31,177 nucleotides of DNA, from positions 50,150 through 81,326 of the forward strand of contig BFEA01001071.1 in NCBI GenBank assembly GCA_003427395.1. The letters run 5' to 3'. The DNA comes from Chara braunii. Its lineage: Eukaryota; Streptophyta; Charophyceae; Charales; Characeae. A program made the position numbers and the translations under genes. The number at the start of each line of letters is the position of its first letter. Position 1 is the stretch's first letter. Shown one piece after another: positions 20,316-30,569 of the stretch. Under the pieces are notes generated by a model. It ran no database searches. It saw only the letters and a list, made by a program, of their open reading frames with translations, and was not told the DNA's origin.

Positions 20316-21040
20316 GGCTAGACCACCCAAACTTATGAAACATGTCTAGCCCAACCAAGAAGTATACACAGACAAAGGGCACAACAACTTTTCTCTTCTT
20401 TGGGCATGTGACTAGGTCATCCTAGTCGCCCCGAACTGTTTAAATATCCAAGATTTATATTATTGTCTGCATTTAGTCTTTTGAGGTAACATATAGCTGA
20501 GCCGATCATCTTCAGCTCAAGACTCAGCCTGCCCCTTCGTACCATAAGTTTTACTCTTTAATTAATATTCTCTTCCGTTGGTGATAAACTATAGTCACGC
20601 CACCCAAACTTATGGAACCTTGTCTGACTAGCCTGTTCATAGATAGTATAATAGTAGAGTATAACAAAGTTATAACCTTCTGGTTCCAGCATGTGTGAGG
20701 CATTGGGCCAAGACCACCCAAACTTATGGAACATGTCTCGGTCCTCAGTCTGGTTCATTTCTCTCAAAGCCAAAGCAGGAAGAGGGTGAGTCACCCAAAC
20801 TTATGGAACATGCTCACCTCCTCGTTCAGAAACTAAGGAAACTGCTAGAAACCCAAATAAACAAGGCCGCCAGACTACCCAAACTTATGGATTTGACTGA
20901 CTTCTGAAAACACAATCACATTCAGCCCTCACAAGTCAGAGCAACCAAACCACCCAAACTTATGGAACATGTCTGCTTCTCCAAACGATACAAAATAAAA
21001 CATGACACTTGGCCTTCCCAAACTTATGGAACTGGCCCAG
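20316..21040. repeat. Array of seven stem-loops with a conserved loop, right copy
   Basis: Same seven units as in the left LTR, in the same order. Intact stems include GGCTAGAC/GTCTAGCC (20316-20323/20344-20351) and TAGTCA/TGACTA (20592-20597/20625-20630). Others have picked up mismatches, for example GGTGAGT/GCTCACC (20785-20791/20812-20818) and AACCAAAC/GTCTGCTT (20943-20950/20971-20978). If this is the 5' LTR, the array lies at its 3' end, close to the start of the leader. Confidence 0.82.
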
Positions 21041-21704
21041 TCCTTGGTTGACCCGGTCAAACTTCATGCAATACTGCCGTTCTCCCACCCTTCCCCCAGA
21101 TGCAATTCCGCAATCTGCTTTCAATCAGACAAAGAAGCTGAAACTTACATTATACATGCTTTCCTTTATTTAGTCTCGTTATGTCCTGAATAAAAGCAAG
21201 AATCATATAAACAGTCTCATGCATACGTTAGCCAGACTAATGAGGGATAGGCAAACATGGGTGATATGGGGTCGTACAAATAAAAAAATGATATACCTGA
21301 TGGTTCCCTGCCTCTAGAACCTCGCCTAGGTTCCGGCAGAGCTCCTGCAATCGGTGGGTGGACTCCCCACTGAGTCTTGATGCGGTCCTACGGGTTGTAA
21401 TCCCCCCTGCCGCCTTCCCCTCGTAACCAACAGACTAGACTTAGAGTAAGAAGGGTAGATAAAGAAAGTTTTGAGACTCTTAGATCCAAGGAGGGTGCAC
21501 TCAGACTCGCGAGAGACGGCCTTGTTATCTTGATTCCCCTGAGGGCCCCGCAGTGGCGGCCAATTGACAGCTCGGTCAAAGACATCAAACTGCCGAAGTA
21601 ATTCCTCCTGACGACCCTTCTCCCCGTATCACCAGGCTCCCTTCCTAAGCCCACCTACTCCTCTAAGCCCAACTGCAGCCGCCCAACACCCTGCATCAGT
21701 CCTC

Positions 21705-22660
21705 ATGCGCAGTAACATTCTCAATGGTGGTCAACAATCACCGCAGCAGCCACCAACAACCTCAGCCTGCAACAGCCTTTAGATGCAGCCGGAGCGTGGC
21801 CAGCTGTACCGCAGCACGCAACGGTCTCCTGTAGCAGCATCCAGCGGCGGCCAACAGCAACGGCTGTCGTATACCGCGGCCAAACCATAGGCAGCAGAAG
21901 AGTAGTAACCACTTGTACACAGTATGCAGTAGTATGGGGTAGTGTGCAGCGGCCAGCCTTAGCCAACAGTCAAGTCTCCAGGCCTTTGCAACCTGTCCCC
22001 TTCTCTTCACCGCTCGCACACAGTCAGGCCGTCCGACGATATCCTCAGTTCACCAGCCGAATGTAACAGCGATGGCCAGCAACAATGGCAGCTAGCATTA
22101 ACAGTCACCCGCAAAGTGCCACAACGGTAGCCAGCAGCAATGGTAATGACCACCAACAGTCCTCAGCCGCAGTCTTCAGCGGCTCGTAGCAGTATACAAC
22201 AGTATACAGTGGCCAACATTAGTGTACGCCGTCTTAATAGAAGTAGATCATACCCCGCCCACAACAACCGTGGTATGGAATAGCGCGCAGTAGCACGGGG
22301 TAGTGCGCAGTAGTTCGCAGTAGCCAGCCGTGGAAGTTGTGCGCAGTCAAAAACAGGCATAGCAGCGAAGGCTGTCTCTGCCCGGTCACAGTAGCCACAC
22401 AGTCCCCAGCATGGCCCATAGCAACAACTAATAGTCGTAGTACGTAGCGGTAGTGTACCTGTAGTAGTTCGCAACCCACCCTTGTCAGCTGCAATCTGCG
22501 CGCAGATGCTCAGTTCGCAGCCAGAGTCCGAGTCTCGATGCAGCAGACAGCAGCCGCGGGAAATAACAGTCAGCACAGGTTAACAACAGTCAGCAGTGAT
22601 CACAGTCAGCCGCAAACCCAGTCCGCTCCCGCCCAACAGCAGCCCGCAGCGGCAGTTAGT
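21705..22660. repeat. Imperfect CAG/GTAG-rich tract in right LTR
   Basis: Counterpart of 2148-3110, with the same low-complexity words and no supported gene. Confidence 0.6.
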
Positions 22661-24722
22661 CAATCTAAAGTTAATTATCGGGCTTTATCCTCTATCCGCC
22701 TTGCAACGCCATACCTACTGGTCAGATAGGCCGTTACCCTGCCCAGGTAAGCTGTAAACTTCATAGAGACACCATGCGCGAAGCCCCTAGGCAGCTCCAC
22801 TGCGACGACGGACGTGTAGCGGATATCACGAGTAGGCAGCATTCCTGGTGGCGTATTGTGGAGGAAAACACTGTTTGTCGTGATCCTACGGTAGCCGAGA
22901 ACCAGAGCAGCCGTAGGTGCACATTCATGACTTCAAGTGCACACCTCCCTGGGGCGCAGTCTCCAATACTGATCCTCGGCAGATTACTAGCCCACAGCCA
23001 ACTCCGACCCCGCCACCTGGTTCGCAATGGCCCACCACTTTGGATCAGCCTTCGTGCTCTTTCGATTTTGCCCGGGACTGAGCAAGGATTACGTTACTCC
23101 CTCTTACCATGCCCATCATCCACCATCTCCTTCCGCAACCTTCCCGTCTTCTAACTTCTATCCTACTCCTTCATTATCGGACTAACCTTACCTATCGGCT
23201 TGCTGTCGCCTCAAATCCCTATACTCAATCTTCTCCCGTCCGATCTTGTCCACCATCAGAGGCGCTGTGTACTTCCTCTTCCTCTCCTTCCCGCCATTTT
23301 CATGGTTTGCGCGCTCATTTTCTCTACTCCCTACTCCCGCTGACTGTCGTACTAGGTGATTAGACAACCGAGATCGCCATGGTCCAAAATGCCAATCCGT
23401 TATCCTCTCGTGCTCGTTCTCACCTCCTGGCGGTCAAAAGCAGCCATCCTCCATACCTCTTCCTTGCCTTGCATGCCCTCCCTTACCTCGCACGCACCTG
23501 GCGCGAAAGCGCGCCCCGACACACTCTCTCCTCTGTACCCGTAGTCCTTGCTTCCCCCGGCTCTGGCATGTCAGCGCCTCAACCTAACGCTCTTTCCGAC
23601 TGCTCTGCTCAGCCCGAGGTGGAATCTCGGAAAGATCCGGCTACTAGCCAGTTCGACTAGCCTCCTTCGCTTTATATCCCAGTCTTCTGACTCTTCGCTA
23701 TCCGCCCCGTCCACCACCTGCCTCGCCAAGCTACGGCCGGCTCCCCTCGTCGCCCCGCACTCCACCCTTTTTTATCACCTGGAAGGAGACGCCAGATAGG
23801 AGAACTATCACGGCACGCCTAGCCCTCTTGCGCTATGATAGCGCCCATATCATTCGGGACCTGAGAGAGTTGAGGCAACTGGTCAGTAGCAGCGGGGGGG
23901 TGAAGGGCAGTACGGCTCCGGGCATCACACACTATCGGGCCGACCGTGGACCGACAATCTGTCTGCTTACGAGTGCAGCCAGTAGTGTCGGGTCAAACGC
24001 GGGTCTCAGACCCAAAAACAAAAAATAAAAATAAAACTAGGAAAAATAACCCCCCCCCCTTTTTCCAAAAGGGTGAAGTGCTAATCGGGGCGGGGTGGAG
24101 TTCTTCCGACTAACCCACAGTCTAGCCCCCCTACAAAAGCCAAGGGGGATAGTTCAAAGGAACCCTCAACCGCTCGGCCACTCCTATGCTCCTGTGCCTT
24201 CGCCCGCCAGCTTCGATCCTTGTACCTCCGTAATGTAAGTCCAATACTGTAACCTATAGGGCTAAGTCCAAGCCTGATATTGAGGCGTGCGGTACCCCAT
24301 ATAACCAGGTGATGCTCCGTCCCTACGCCTATAAAGTAGCCCGACCCCCACCCTTCCTACTAATTACGCACACTGTTGCTAAGCATCCGCCCTGGTTCGC
24401 CCCCTTTGTGTCGCGGTCGCCTTGCACCCCACTCCATACGTAGGCCTACCGACGGTCCCGCGTCCCAAATAAGAACAAGCCCCTTACTTCTAGGGGCAAA
24501 GTTTCAGGCCGGCCAATCAAACCGGCGGCCCAATCGAACAGAAATATCACACGCGCGCCTCGGACCGTGCGCCTACTCACACTCTACTTTCGTCAACCAT
24601 CCCGGTAGTGCAGCCCAACAGGCCTAGTTGCGACCTGCGTGATATACTTAGAACCTCGCCCTTACTCCCTGTCACATGCAAAAGCTAGGGCGGATACCCT
24701 TGTCAGGGTATTCGCACCGACA

Positions 24723-25400
24723 CCGCCTGCCGCCTTTCTCTCGTAACCTCAACTGAGACTTAGAGTAAGAGGGATAAAAAAAGATAAGTCAGACTCTCAA
24801 GATCCAAGAGAGGAACAACTCAACTCACAATGAGAGGGCCTTGGAATCTTGAATCTCCTGAGGGCCCCGCAATGGTAGCCAAACAGTAGCAGCTTGGTCA
24901 ATCCGGAAGTCAAACAGCTGGGTCCAACTCTCTGACGACCTCCCAACTCACAGCAATAACTCCCTTCACCAACACTCTACCACGCTGCAACCACGGCCCT
25001 TCTTGCAGTCCAACCACAGCCGCACACCAGCTTGTAACCGTCCTTAGATGCAGCAGCTCGCCCACAATCAACGGGAGTAGCAGCCTACTTGTACACAACG
25101 TGCAACGGTCGATCATGCGGCCATCTGCAACCAGTAGCAATACGAAGCATAGGCACTGTAGCAATCTGCCAACAACAGCATACAGTAACTAGCAACAACA
25201 GTCCGCCCACAGTCCATAGACGCAGCAGCTGCACACAGCGGCGGTGAATAGCAGCGGCTGCAGTCAGCAGCAGCCACAGTTCGCATACATTCCACGAACG
25301 CAGCAGCAGTCAACTGCAATCGTTGGCCACGGTCTGCGGTACCCAACAGTGTGGGGCGGCCAGCAGCAGCCATTCATAGTCTGACTGCGCAGCATATTCA
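24723..25400 (-). repeat. Diverged partial relative of the LTR interior
   Basis: Begins exactly where the right LTR ends. CCGCCTGCCGCCTTTCTCTC followed by GTAACC, ACTTAGAGTAAGAGGG, AGATCCAAGAG and CTGAGGGCCCCGCAATGG align in order with 21403-21560 of the LTR (1850-2000 in the left copy), then a CAG-rich tract follows as in the LTR. The hairpin-array end is missing, so this is a truncated, older family member adjoining the element. Confidence 0.65.
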
Positions 25401-26080
25401 TACTTAGTCCTGCATGGCCTAGTCTGTCAAACGAGCAGTGACTGCGGACAGGGTCAACCCGACTGTGGGTGTGGCAGCAAGCACAGCTGCACCCCGCAGG
25501 CGGCCCCTCCTAACTGCTAACCAAGACACAAGCCAAATCCCACTCTCCGTCGGGACTTCGTCAGACGCGGCCCTGGTAAGTATGCATGGTTCCTCTCTTG
25601 CCCTCCCTTCAAGCTTTTCCCCCACAGCCACTCGGCAATAGCCGCGATCATCTCCACGAAGACTCAGTTCGCCTGCAGCTCGTGACTCGCAGAGCATCGA
25701 TCACAGGTAAGTCTGCACTTTCCCTGACTAACCTGCTACTGTACCGCCCAGTGGGGTGAGAGACGTACTGGCCAGCAGACAGGCTTGTAGTCTCTGCAAC
25801 CTGCCCCCTTGGTGCTTCGTAGTAGGGGACCACTATACCGCGCTTGTTCACGTAAGTATGCCTCCGATCCTTATCCTCCCTTTTACGACTCCACCCTTCC
25901 TTTGCCTTTAGCCTCTTCTCTCTATTCCACGTACAGCTCATCCTGTGCCCAACTGCCCGTTCCAGCCTGAGCGCCTGTAGACTGTTGCTTCCCACCACCC
26001 TAACTTGCCGCGACAGTACCTGCCCGCTTCTCGTTGTCAGATCGAGAGATCACTGCGCCCCCACCGTTCACGTGCAGGCA
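25401..26080. other. Region with splice-donor-like words, no gene
   Basis: No ORF here is convincing. GTAAGT/GTAAGC words after CAG, TG or AC occur on the plus strand at 25576, 25707 and 25852, each followed by pyrimidine-rich sequence. It could be exon debris or more LTR-derived sequence. Confidence 0.35.
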
Positions 26081-26285
26081 AGTCTCCTCTATCTCCCCTT
26101 CCTTCTTAGGGAGAACGGACCATAGCGAAATGACTAACATTCAGAATGCAGTTTCTCATTGAAAGACACCAAGTCGAGCGTTGTGCAGAAAGCAGAAATG
26201 CACAGACATTGCACCACAGGAGAACCAAGCGTTGAATCTGGCTGTCCGTAAGACCATACTCTTGCTTCCCCAAACATATGTATCC
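26081..26285. repeat. 205-bp perfect duplicate, copy 1 (artefact)
   Basis: By eye identical to 26324-26528, from AGTCTCCTCTATCTCC to ATATGTATCC. It is separated from that copy only by a library adapter, so it is almost certainly duplicated in the assembly and not in the genome. Confidence 0.92.
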
Positions 26286-26323
26286 CTGTCTCTTATACAC
26301 ATCTAGATGTGTATAAGAGACAG
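26286..26323. other. Nextera mate-pair junction adapter (contaminant)
   Basis: CTGTCTCTTATACACATCT (26286-26304) is followed by its reverse complement AGATGTGTATAAGAGACAG (26305-26323). These are the two Tn5 mosaic ends that make the circularisation junction in Nextera mate-pair libraries. Read on the minus strand it gives the peptide start MYKRQ, typical of adapter carry-over. Confidence 0.97.
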
Positions 26324-26528
26324 AGTCTCCTCTATCTCCCCTTCCTTCTTAGGGAGAACGGACCATAGCGAAATGACTAACATTCAGAATGCAGTTTCTC
26401 ATTGAAAGACACCAAGTCGAGCGTTGTGCAGAAAGCAGAAATGCACAGACATTGCACCACAGGAGAACCAAGCGTTGAATCTGGCTGTCCGTAAGACCAT
26501 ACTCTTGCTTCCCCAAACATATGTATCC
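26324..26528. repeat. 205-bp perfect duplicate, copy 2 (artefact)
   Basis: Second copy of 26081-26285, directly after the adapter; native sequence continues from 26529. Confidence 0.92.
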
Positions 26529-27700
26529 AGTGCCCAGACAACTACTACTACTAATAGCTACTGGTAGCCTACAAATTGCTAGCGTCCTGCTGACGCCCAC
26601 AACATCAACCGTAGTGCATGAAGATGTCGACCCTGTAGGCCATCGCTGAGACCAGGTACGTTCCCACACATCAGCATGAATCTTCCGCTACATCGTAGAC
26701 AGATACACACCCATGGCACTTGGCTCCGTAGCTCGTACTGTGCGACCTCCAATCACCAGCATACATCGTGAGGGCAAACCTTCACTTGAAGATGGGAAGA
26801 TTCACTGCCAAGTAATCCTCCTCATCCTCTTCCCGATTCAAACCCGATTTCTTGGTGCGAGTGACTGGTCAAAGATGCTTGGTACTAGCATCGTTGGCCC
26901 CTCCTCTATCGTACGTTGAATGAACCTGGACGGAATGCCTACCGGGTAAATCTTACGCTCCGCCCAAACGCAGGTGATGCACCACGAAGACGACGAAATC
27001 TATGCAGGCGACCATGGAGAAGGTAGCGAACCAGGGAGATGAGCACCGCGACGATGAGCACTCCAACTACTATGGGCACCATTTGCAAGCACTAGCATAT
27101 TCCGGCTCCGCACCAATCAGCACAAAGTGGAAACGAATCTACCACTAGAACATGGAAATACACACTGCTACTTCGAGCCTTACGAGCAGTTTGGCATCGT
27201 AGGTCGACTGTCGGTTTGTCCCTCACCGCCAGTTTGACACTTTTTGTGTTGCGATGAGTTCCCTCTCGCTACTACCTCCTCTCCCTCTATCCGTCTTCAC
27301 CCATCCTGCACCTGCACTGCCACTTTCCCTCTCAATGCACATAGCCACTTTCCTCGCACACATCCCTCTAACTCCCTACGTCACCTCTACTCTCGCCTGA
27401 CACTCCCTACCTCATGGTGCTCTCCGTGCTCCAAGCTCGCGTTTCCGTCCCACTCGCACTTTATTATTCAAAATACATCTGGCTGCAACTATGACCAGGC
27501 TCGGATCGAGCTTGCTGCTACCCGACTACGAAGGTCACGAAGATCACAGCATCAATGGGTCGGAGCAGCAGGTAAGCCCAACTGCATAATTCATTCTCCC
27601 TGCTGCCCTCCCTTCACACTGTACCTTGCCTTCGCGCACCTCTCTCTCTCCCTTTCTTTCCCTCTCTCTGTGCGTTGGCCCGCTCGATGTCCGCCACCGA
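26529..27700. other. No recognised gene
   Basis: Open frames such as 26713-26919 and 27244-27828 (plus) show no domain I recognise, and the second is low-complexity Ser/Pro/His reading. Donor-like CAGGTACG (GT at 26656) and CAGGTAAGC (GT at 27572) occur. CCGCCAGTTTGACA at about 27224 matches the left flank at about 102. Confidence 0.35.
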
Positions 27701-27739
27701 CTGATCGTTGTTCCCTGCTTCTAATCTTACTATTTGATT

Positions 27740-28720
27740 TGCAATACAAAAAAACCCTTATTTACAACTTCACTTTGCCGGATTCTATAAAGAATTGGGC
27801 GAGATATCGAGTTTTTCGCCTGCCATAGCCAGCTCTCCGCCACCTTTTGGCGCACCCCCTTTTCCTACTAACCTCCTATCCCACTAGCTTCTTGTTCATT
27901 CTAACTACAGATTAGTGGTCGCCCGCCCTGAAAACCTTAGTTTAGTATCTTACCCCAGTCGATTCTACTAAGAATCGAGTTAGATTTACCCTTTCGTACT
28001 CCTATCTTTCTTGTCATCACTCCACCTCGTTGGACATCGTTTTCGCTCCAACAGAAAAATTCCCGCGAGAAATGAAAGTTGAAAAAACATTCCATAAAAA
28101 AAAATCCTTCATATTAATAAATTATCATTCCAATGTTTGTCCAATTCTAAAATTTTCAGTTTTATTTGATAAGTTTCCGTCTAAATATAAGCTTTCCGTT
28201 CCAACTACATCTATTTGTTCAAGTCGGAATGAAAGTCTGGACGAGTTTATGAAATGTTTTAATTAAACTTTCATTCTACTACAACAAATGTCTTCTAATT
28301 TAAATTGGATTAACCTATTTATGACTTAAAATCCTTACTTAGAATGACAGTCCAATCAAAATATTTCATGAACTCATCCAGATTTTCATTCCATCTCTAG
28401 CATGCAGTTCAAATAAGAAGGGATACCCCATTCTTCGAAGGAAAGTTCTTAAGTAAGACGAAAAATTTTAAAATCGGAATGAAATTTTTTAAGATGGAAT
28501 GAAAATTTAAAATTTAGAATGTAATTTTACTATAGAATGAATATTTAATTCTGGGAATTTTTTCTGTTGTCTAACTCCTAACTTATTAACTTCCCTCTAA
28601 AACTAACCTTAAATCCTGATTCGCCCACCACTAAAATCCCTGTCCACTTCTTTGGTTCACTCGATTCTGATAAGTATCGAGTGAGCTAAGCGATTTTCAT
28701 TCCCCCATACTCGTTTCTTC
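27740..28720. repeat. About 180-bp tandem units, each with a small hairpin
   Basis: GATTCT-centred hairpins lie at 27782-27795 (ATTCT/AGAAT), 27960-27977 (CGATTCT/AGAATCG) and 28657-28684 (TCACTCGAT/ATCGAGTGA). The shared word starts at 27781, 27961 and 28663. The second gap (702) minus the 521-bp foldback insertion leaves 181, matching the first gap of 180. Flanking words (TAACTACAGATTAGTGGTCG and TAACCTTAAATCCTGATTCG) also align. Confidence 0.65.
28049..28569. mobile_element. AT-rich foldback/MITE-like element, 521 bp
   Basis: Terminal inverted repeats CAACAGAAAAATTCCC (28049-28064) and GGGAATTTTTTCTGTTG (28553-28569) differ by one base of homopolymer. Internal inverted arms include GAATGAAAGTCTGGACGAG (about 28230) opposite CTCATCCAGATTTTCATTC (about 28373). 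It is much more AT-rich than its surroundings and has no credible transposase; the one ORF inside (28030-28266) is AT-driven. Flanking 8-mers agree at only 5 of 8 bases, so no target duplication is claimed. Confidence 0.75.
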
Positions 28721-28739
28721 GTTCTCTGCGCCATTCCGG

Positions 28740-28955
28740 CCTCCGAATGCACCTGGTGTGACCCGGCGCCTAGGTCCATTCTCCCTTTATCTGTGCTTCT
28801 TCTTCGCTGCCTTCTCGTCTTCCCCTTATCTTTTTTGCCCTCACATCCACGAAGACCTGACTGTGCCATAGCCTTTCCCTCTCTCTGCCATATCCGCCAT
28901 CTCCTCCACTGTTTTCTGAATGCACCTGGCGCGGATCCGCATCCAGGTTCTTTTC
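28740..28955. repeat. Pair of GAATGCACCTGG repeats
   Basis: GAATGCACCTGGTGTGACCC (about 28745) and GAATGCACCTGGCGCGGATC (about 28918) lie 173 bases apart. The second can form ACCTGG/CCAGGT around a GCGGATCCGC palindrome. The pair may belong to the same degenerate array family as the units to the left. Confidence 0.5.
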
Positions 28956-29142
28956 TCTTTCATGGCCTTTCCTCCCCTGCCTAGCGCTGCCTATTTCGGG
29001 TCAGTCCATAGCTCCCGTCGCCCCGTCGGTTTCTTCGCCATCTTATAGTTGGCCAGACGGTCGAGCACCTGCGTCTGGTCCGAACTTGGGCCTGTACTTC
29101 AACAGTTCATGTTGCATCCGCTGAACTAGGCTCTTGGCGCTC

Positions 29143-29480
29143 ACGACCGGTCCCGGTACCGGCACCAAGCCGCATCGCAACTTGGTAAAAATAAAAATGA
29201 AAATAAAAAGAAAAATAAAAACAATGGAAAATAGAAAAGGGGACGGGATCAGAAAAACGAGGAGGGAAGGGCCGTTGGAACCTTGTGCTCGGTCCTGCCT
29301 ATCGGGCCCGCTGCCGGACTTCCCAACAAAACTAAGGGGGATAGTCCCGCGGGACCCTCAACCCCTCAGTCTCCTCCATAAGACGCTCCTTCGCTCCTCC
29401 GCTGCCAGCTGCTGGCTTCGATCCCCAGATCTCCGTAGTCTCAATCCAAAGTCATAACCTATAAGGCTAGGCCCAAGCTT
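29143..29480 (-). repeat. Inverted-repeat arm 1, LTR-like
   Basis: Matches the reverse complement of 30570-30932: CGGTCCCGG-n3-CGGCACC at the outside, an A-rich stretch, CGGGCCCGCTGCC, AACTAAGGGGGATA, GGGACCCTCAACCCCT and AACCTATA at the inside. The same order of words occurs in the large LTR at 4850-5100 (AAGGGGGATA, CCCTCAACCCCTCGG, CTTCGATCCCC, AACCTATAGGGCTAAGCCC), so this arm is a diverged LTR fragment in the same orientation as the main element. Confidence 0.7.
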
Positions 29481-30569
29481 GGGTTGGCCGCGCCAACCGG
29501 TATATGAACGGTAGCGGCAGCTAGCCTGGGTCTGTAGCTGCCGCGCTAAGGCCACTGCTTGATTTCCCATCAAACCCACGGCCCTGTACGCACGCACATG
29601 CGGTTAGGGGCCGGACTTTACTCGACATGTCACACTCGTGGCCCCCATAATGCCGCACAGAGGCCACAACTCGCGTTCTACCCCCTCTCGCCTGCTCCAA
29701 CCAGCGCCCAAAAGTAACACTACCGCCTAATGATTTCCTCCGTAGGAGCGCACACGCCCCATGGTCATCTCAACATCGTGAACAACCTTTCCTAGTTTTA
29801 ATCAACGCCAAAATTTTTGCCGGCGGAAACGCCGACCCTATAGCATCAAGAGAAAAAACTCATCACGCGCTGTCGGCACCATTACCCTTACAAGGGTAAT
29901 TGTGCGCGTTTTTGCACCTCGCAGGAGAGGCGACTGGGCTAGGACCTGTGAAGGTGGCACATAGTTGTCCTGCCGCGACCGACTTGGAAGTCGGAAGCAG
30001 CAGGTGTAAGTGTGGGCCAATTAGAGAGTGTGTGAGCAGGAACTTTGCGGGCATGCGTGAGTAGTTGGCCGCCGACTTACTTAGAAGTTTGGGCCGGACT
30101 ACGCAAGTCGCAGGACCACGGCCTCGGTAGAGCAACCGCGGCACAAGTATAGCCGGTAGGGCTATGGTAAAAAAGGGGGGGGCCTTCACCGATCCGATAA
30201 AAGGCGGCACCCTTGGGGTCGCATGGTGCGGGCAGCGACGGCATAAAATCGACTGTGTATTACCGGGAGCCAAAGGTTGGAGAGCGGGTGCGGACTGGAC
30301 CCCGTAAGGTTGAAGACCGGGACCTTTTCCGGTGAAACGGCGATAAAAGGCCGGCCACGGCGGGGCTATGAAGGCCGCTCGTTGCAGTTAAAGGTACTCG
30401 AAGGTGGCATGTGTTCCAAGACGCGCCAAAGGTTGCTTTGAGGCGGCACAGCGTGGCTCTACAAAGCCATGGGCCTGAAAGAGCAGGCCAGCTATGGCCG
30501 TAACATGCCCCTGCAGGCCTGGGAAACCCGCAGGTACTATTGATATGCAGGTTTGCGCCTACTATTTTC
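29481..30569. other. Interior between the inverted arms
   Basis: TGTCGGCACC at about 29871, followed by TTACCCTTACAAGGGTAA, resembles the LTR start of the main element (TGTCGGTGCG, then TACCCTGACAAGGGTA) but on the plus strand. It marks where the right, plus-oriented LTR-like fragment begins. No gene is supported. Confidence 0.5.

Larger units (their letters stand above)
742..24722 (-). mobile_element. Giant decayed Ty3/gypsy LTR retrotransposon, about 24 kb
   Basis: Two direct repeats of 4.8 and 4.4 kb flank a minus-strand set of gag, CCHC nucleocapsid, DTG protease, YIDD reverse transcriptase, RNase H and integrase, followed by a third ORF. The order PR-RT-RH-IN is that of Ty3/gypsy elements. 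The integrase ends in a GPY-type module and no chromodomain is seen. The repeats begin TGTCGG in the element's own direction, and each copy is preceded by unrelated sequence, as expected of LTR starts. Weak points: no clear tRNA primer-binding site follows the 5' LTR near 20298, no polypurine tract precedes the 3' LTR near 5547, the far LTR end lacks a shared CA, and the only target-duplication candidate is CCGC. It is non-functional by its stops and frameshifts. An alternative is a gypsy core carried inside a larger duplicated unit. Confidence 0.75.
20299..24722 (-). repeat. Long direct repeat, right copy (probable 5' LTR)
   Basis: Second copy of 742-5546, in the same orientation and upstream of gag in the element's direction. 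It starts TGTCGG at 24722 and ends near GTAAGC at 20299. It lacks the 398 bases present at 3239-3636 and has an extra AT/C-rich stretch near 24030-24050. By analogy with other LTRs it should hold the promoter and polyadenylation signals, but I cannot place them. Confidence 0.8.

Noticed and set aside
26106-26300. Small minus ORF beginning MYKRQ
   Set aside because: Its start is inside the library adapter and the remainder equals the duplicated segment.
27244-27828. 194-codon plus ORF
   Set aside because: Low-complexity composition, no recognisable domain, and it runs through a splice-donor-like site and into the tandem repeats.
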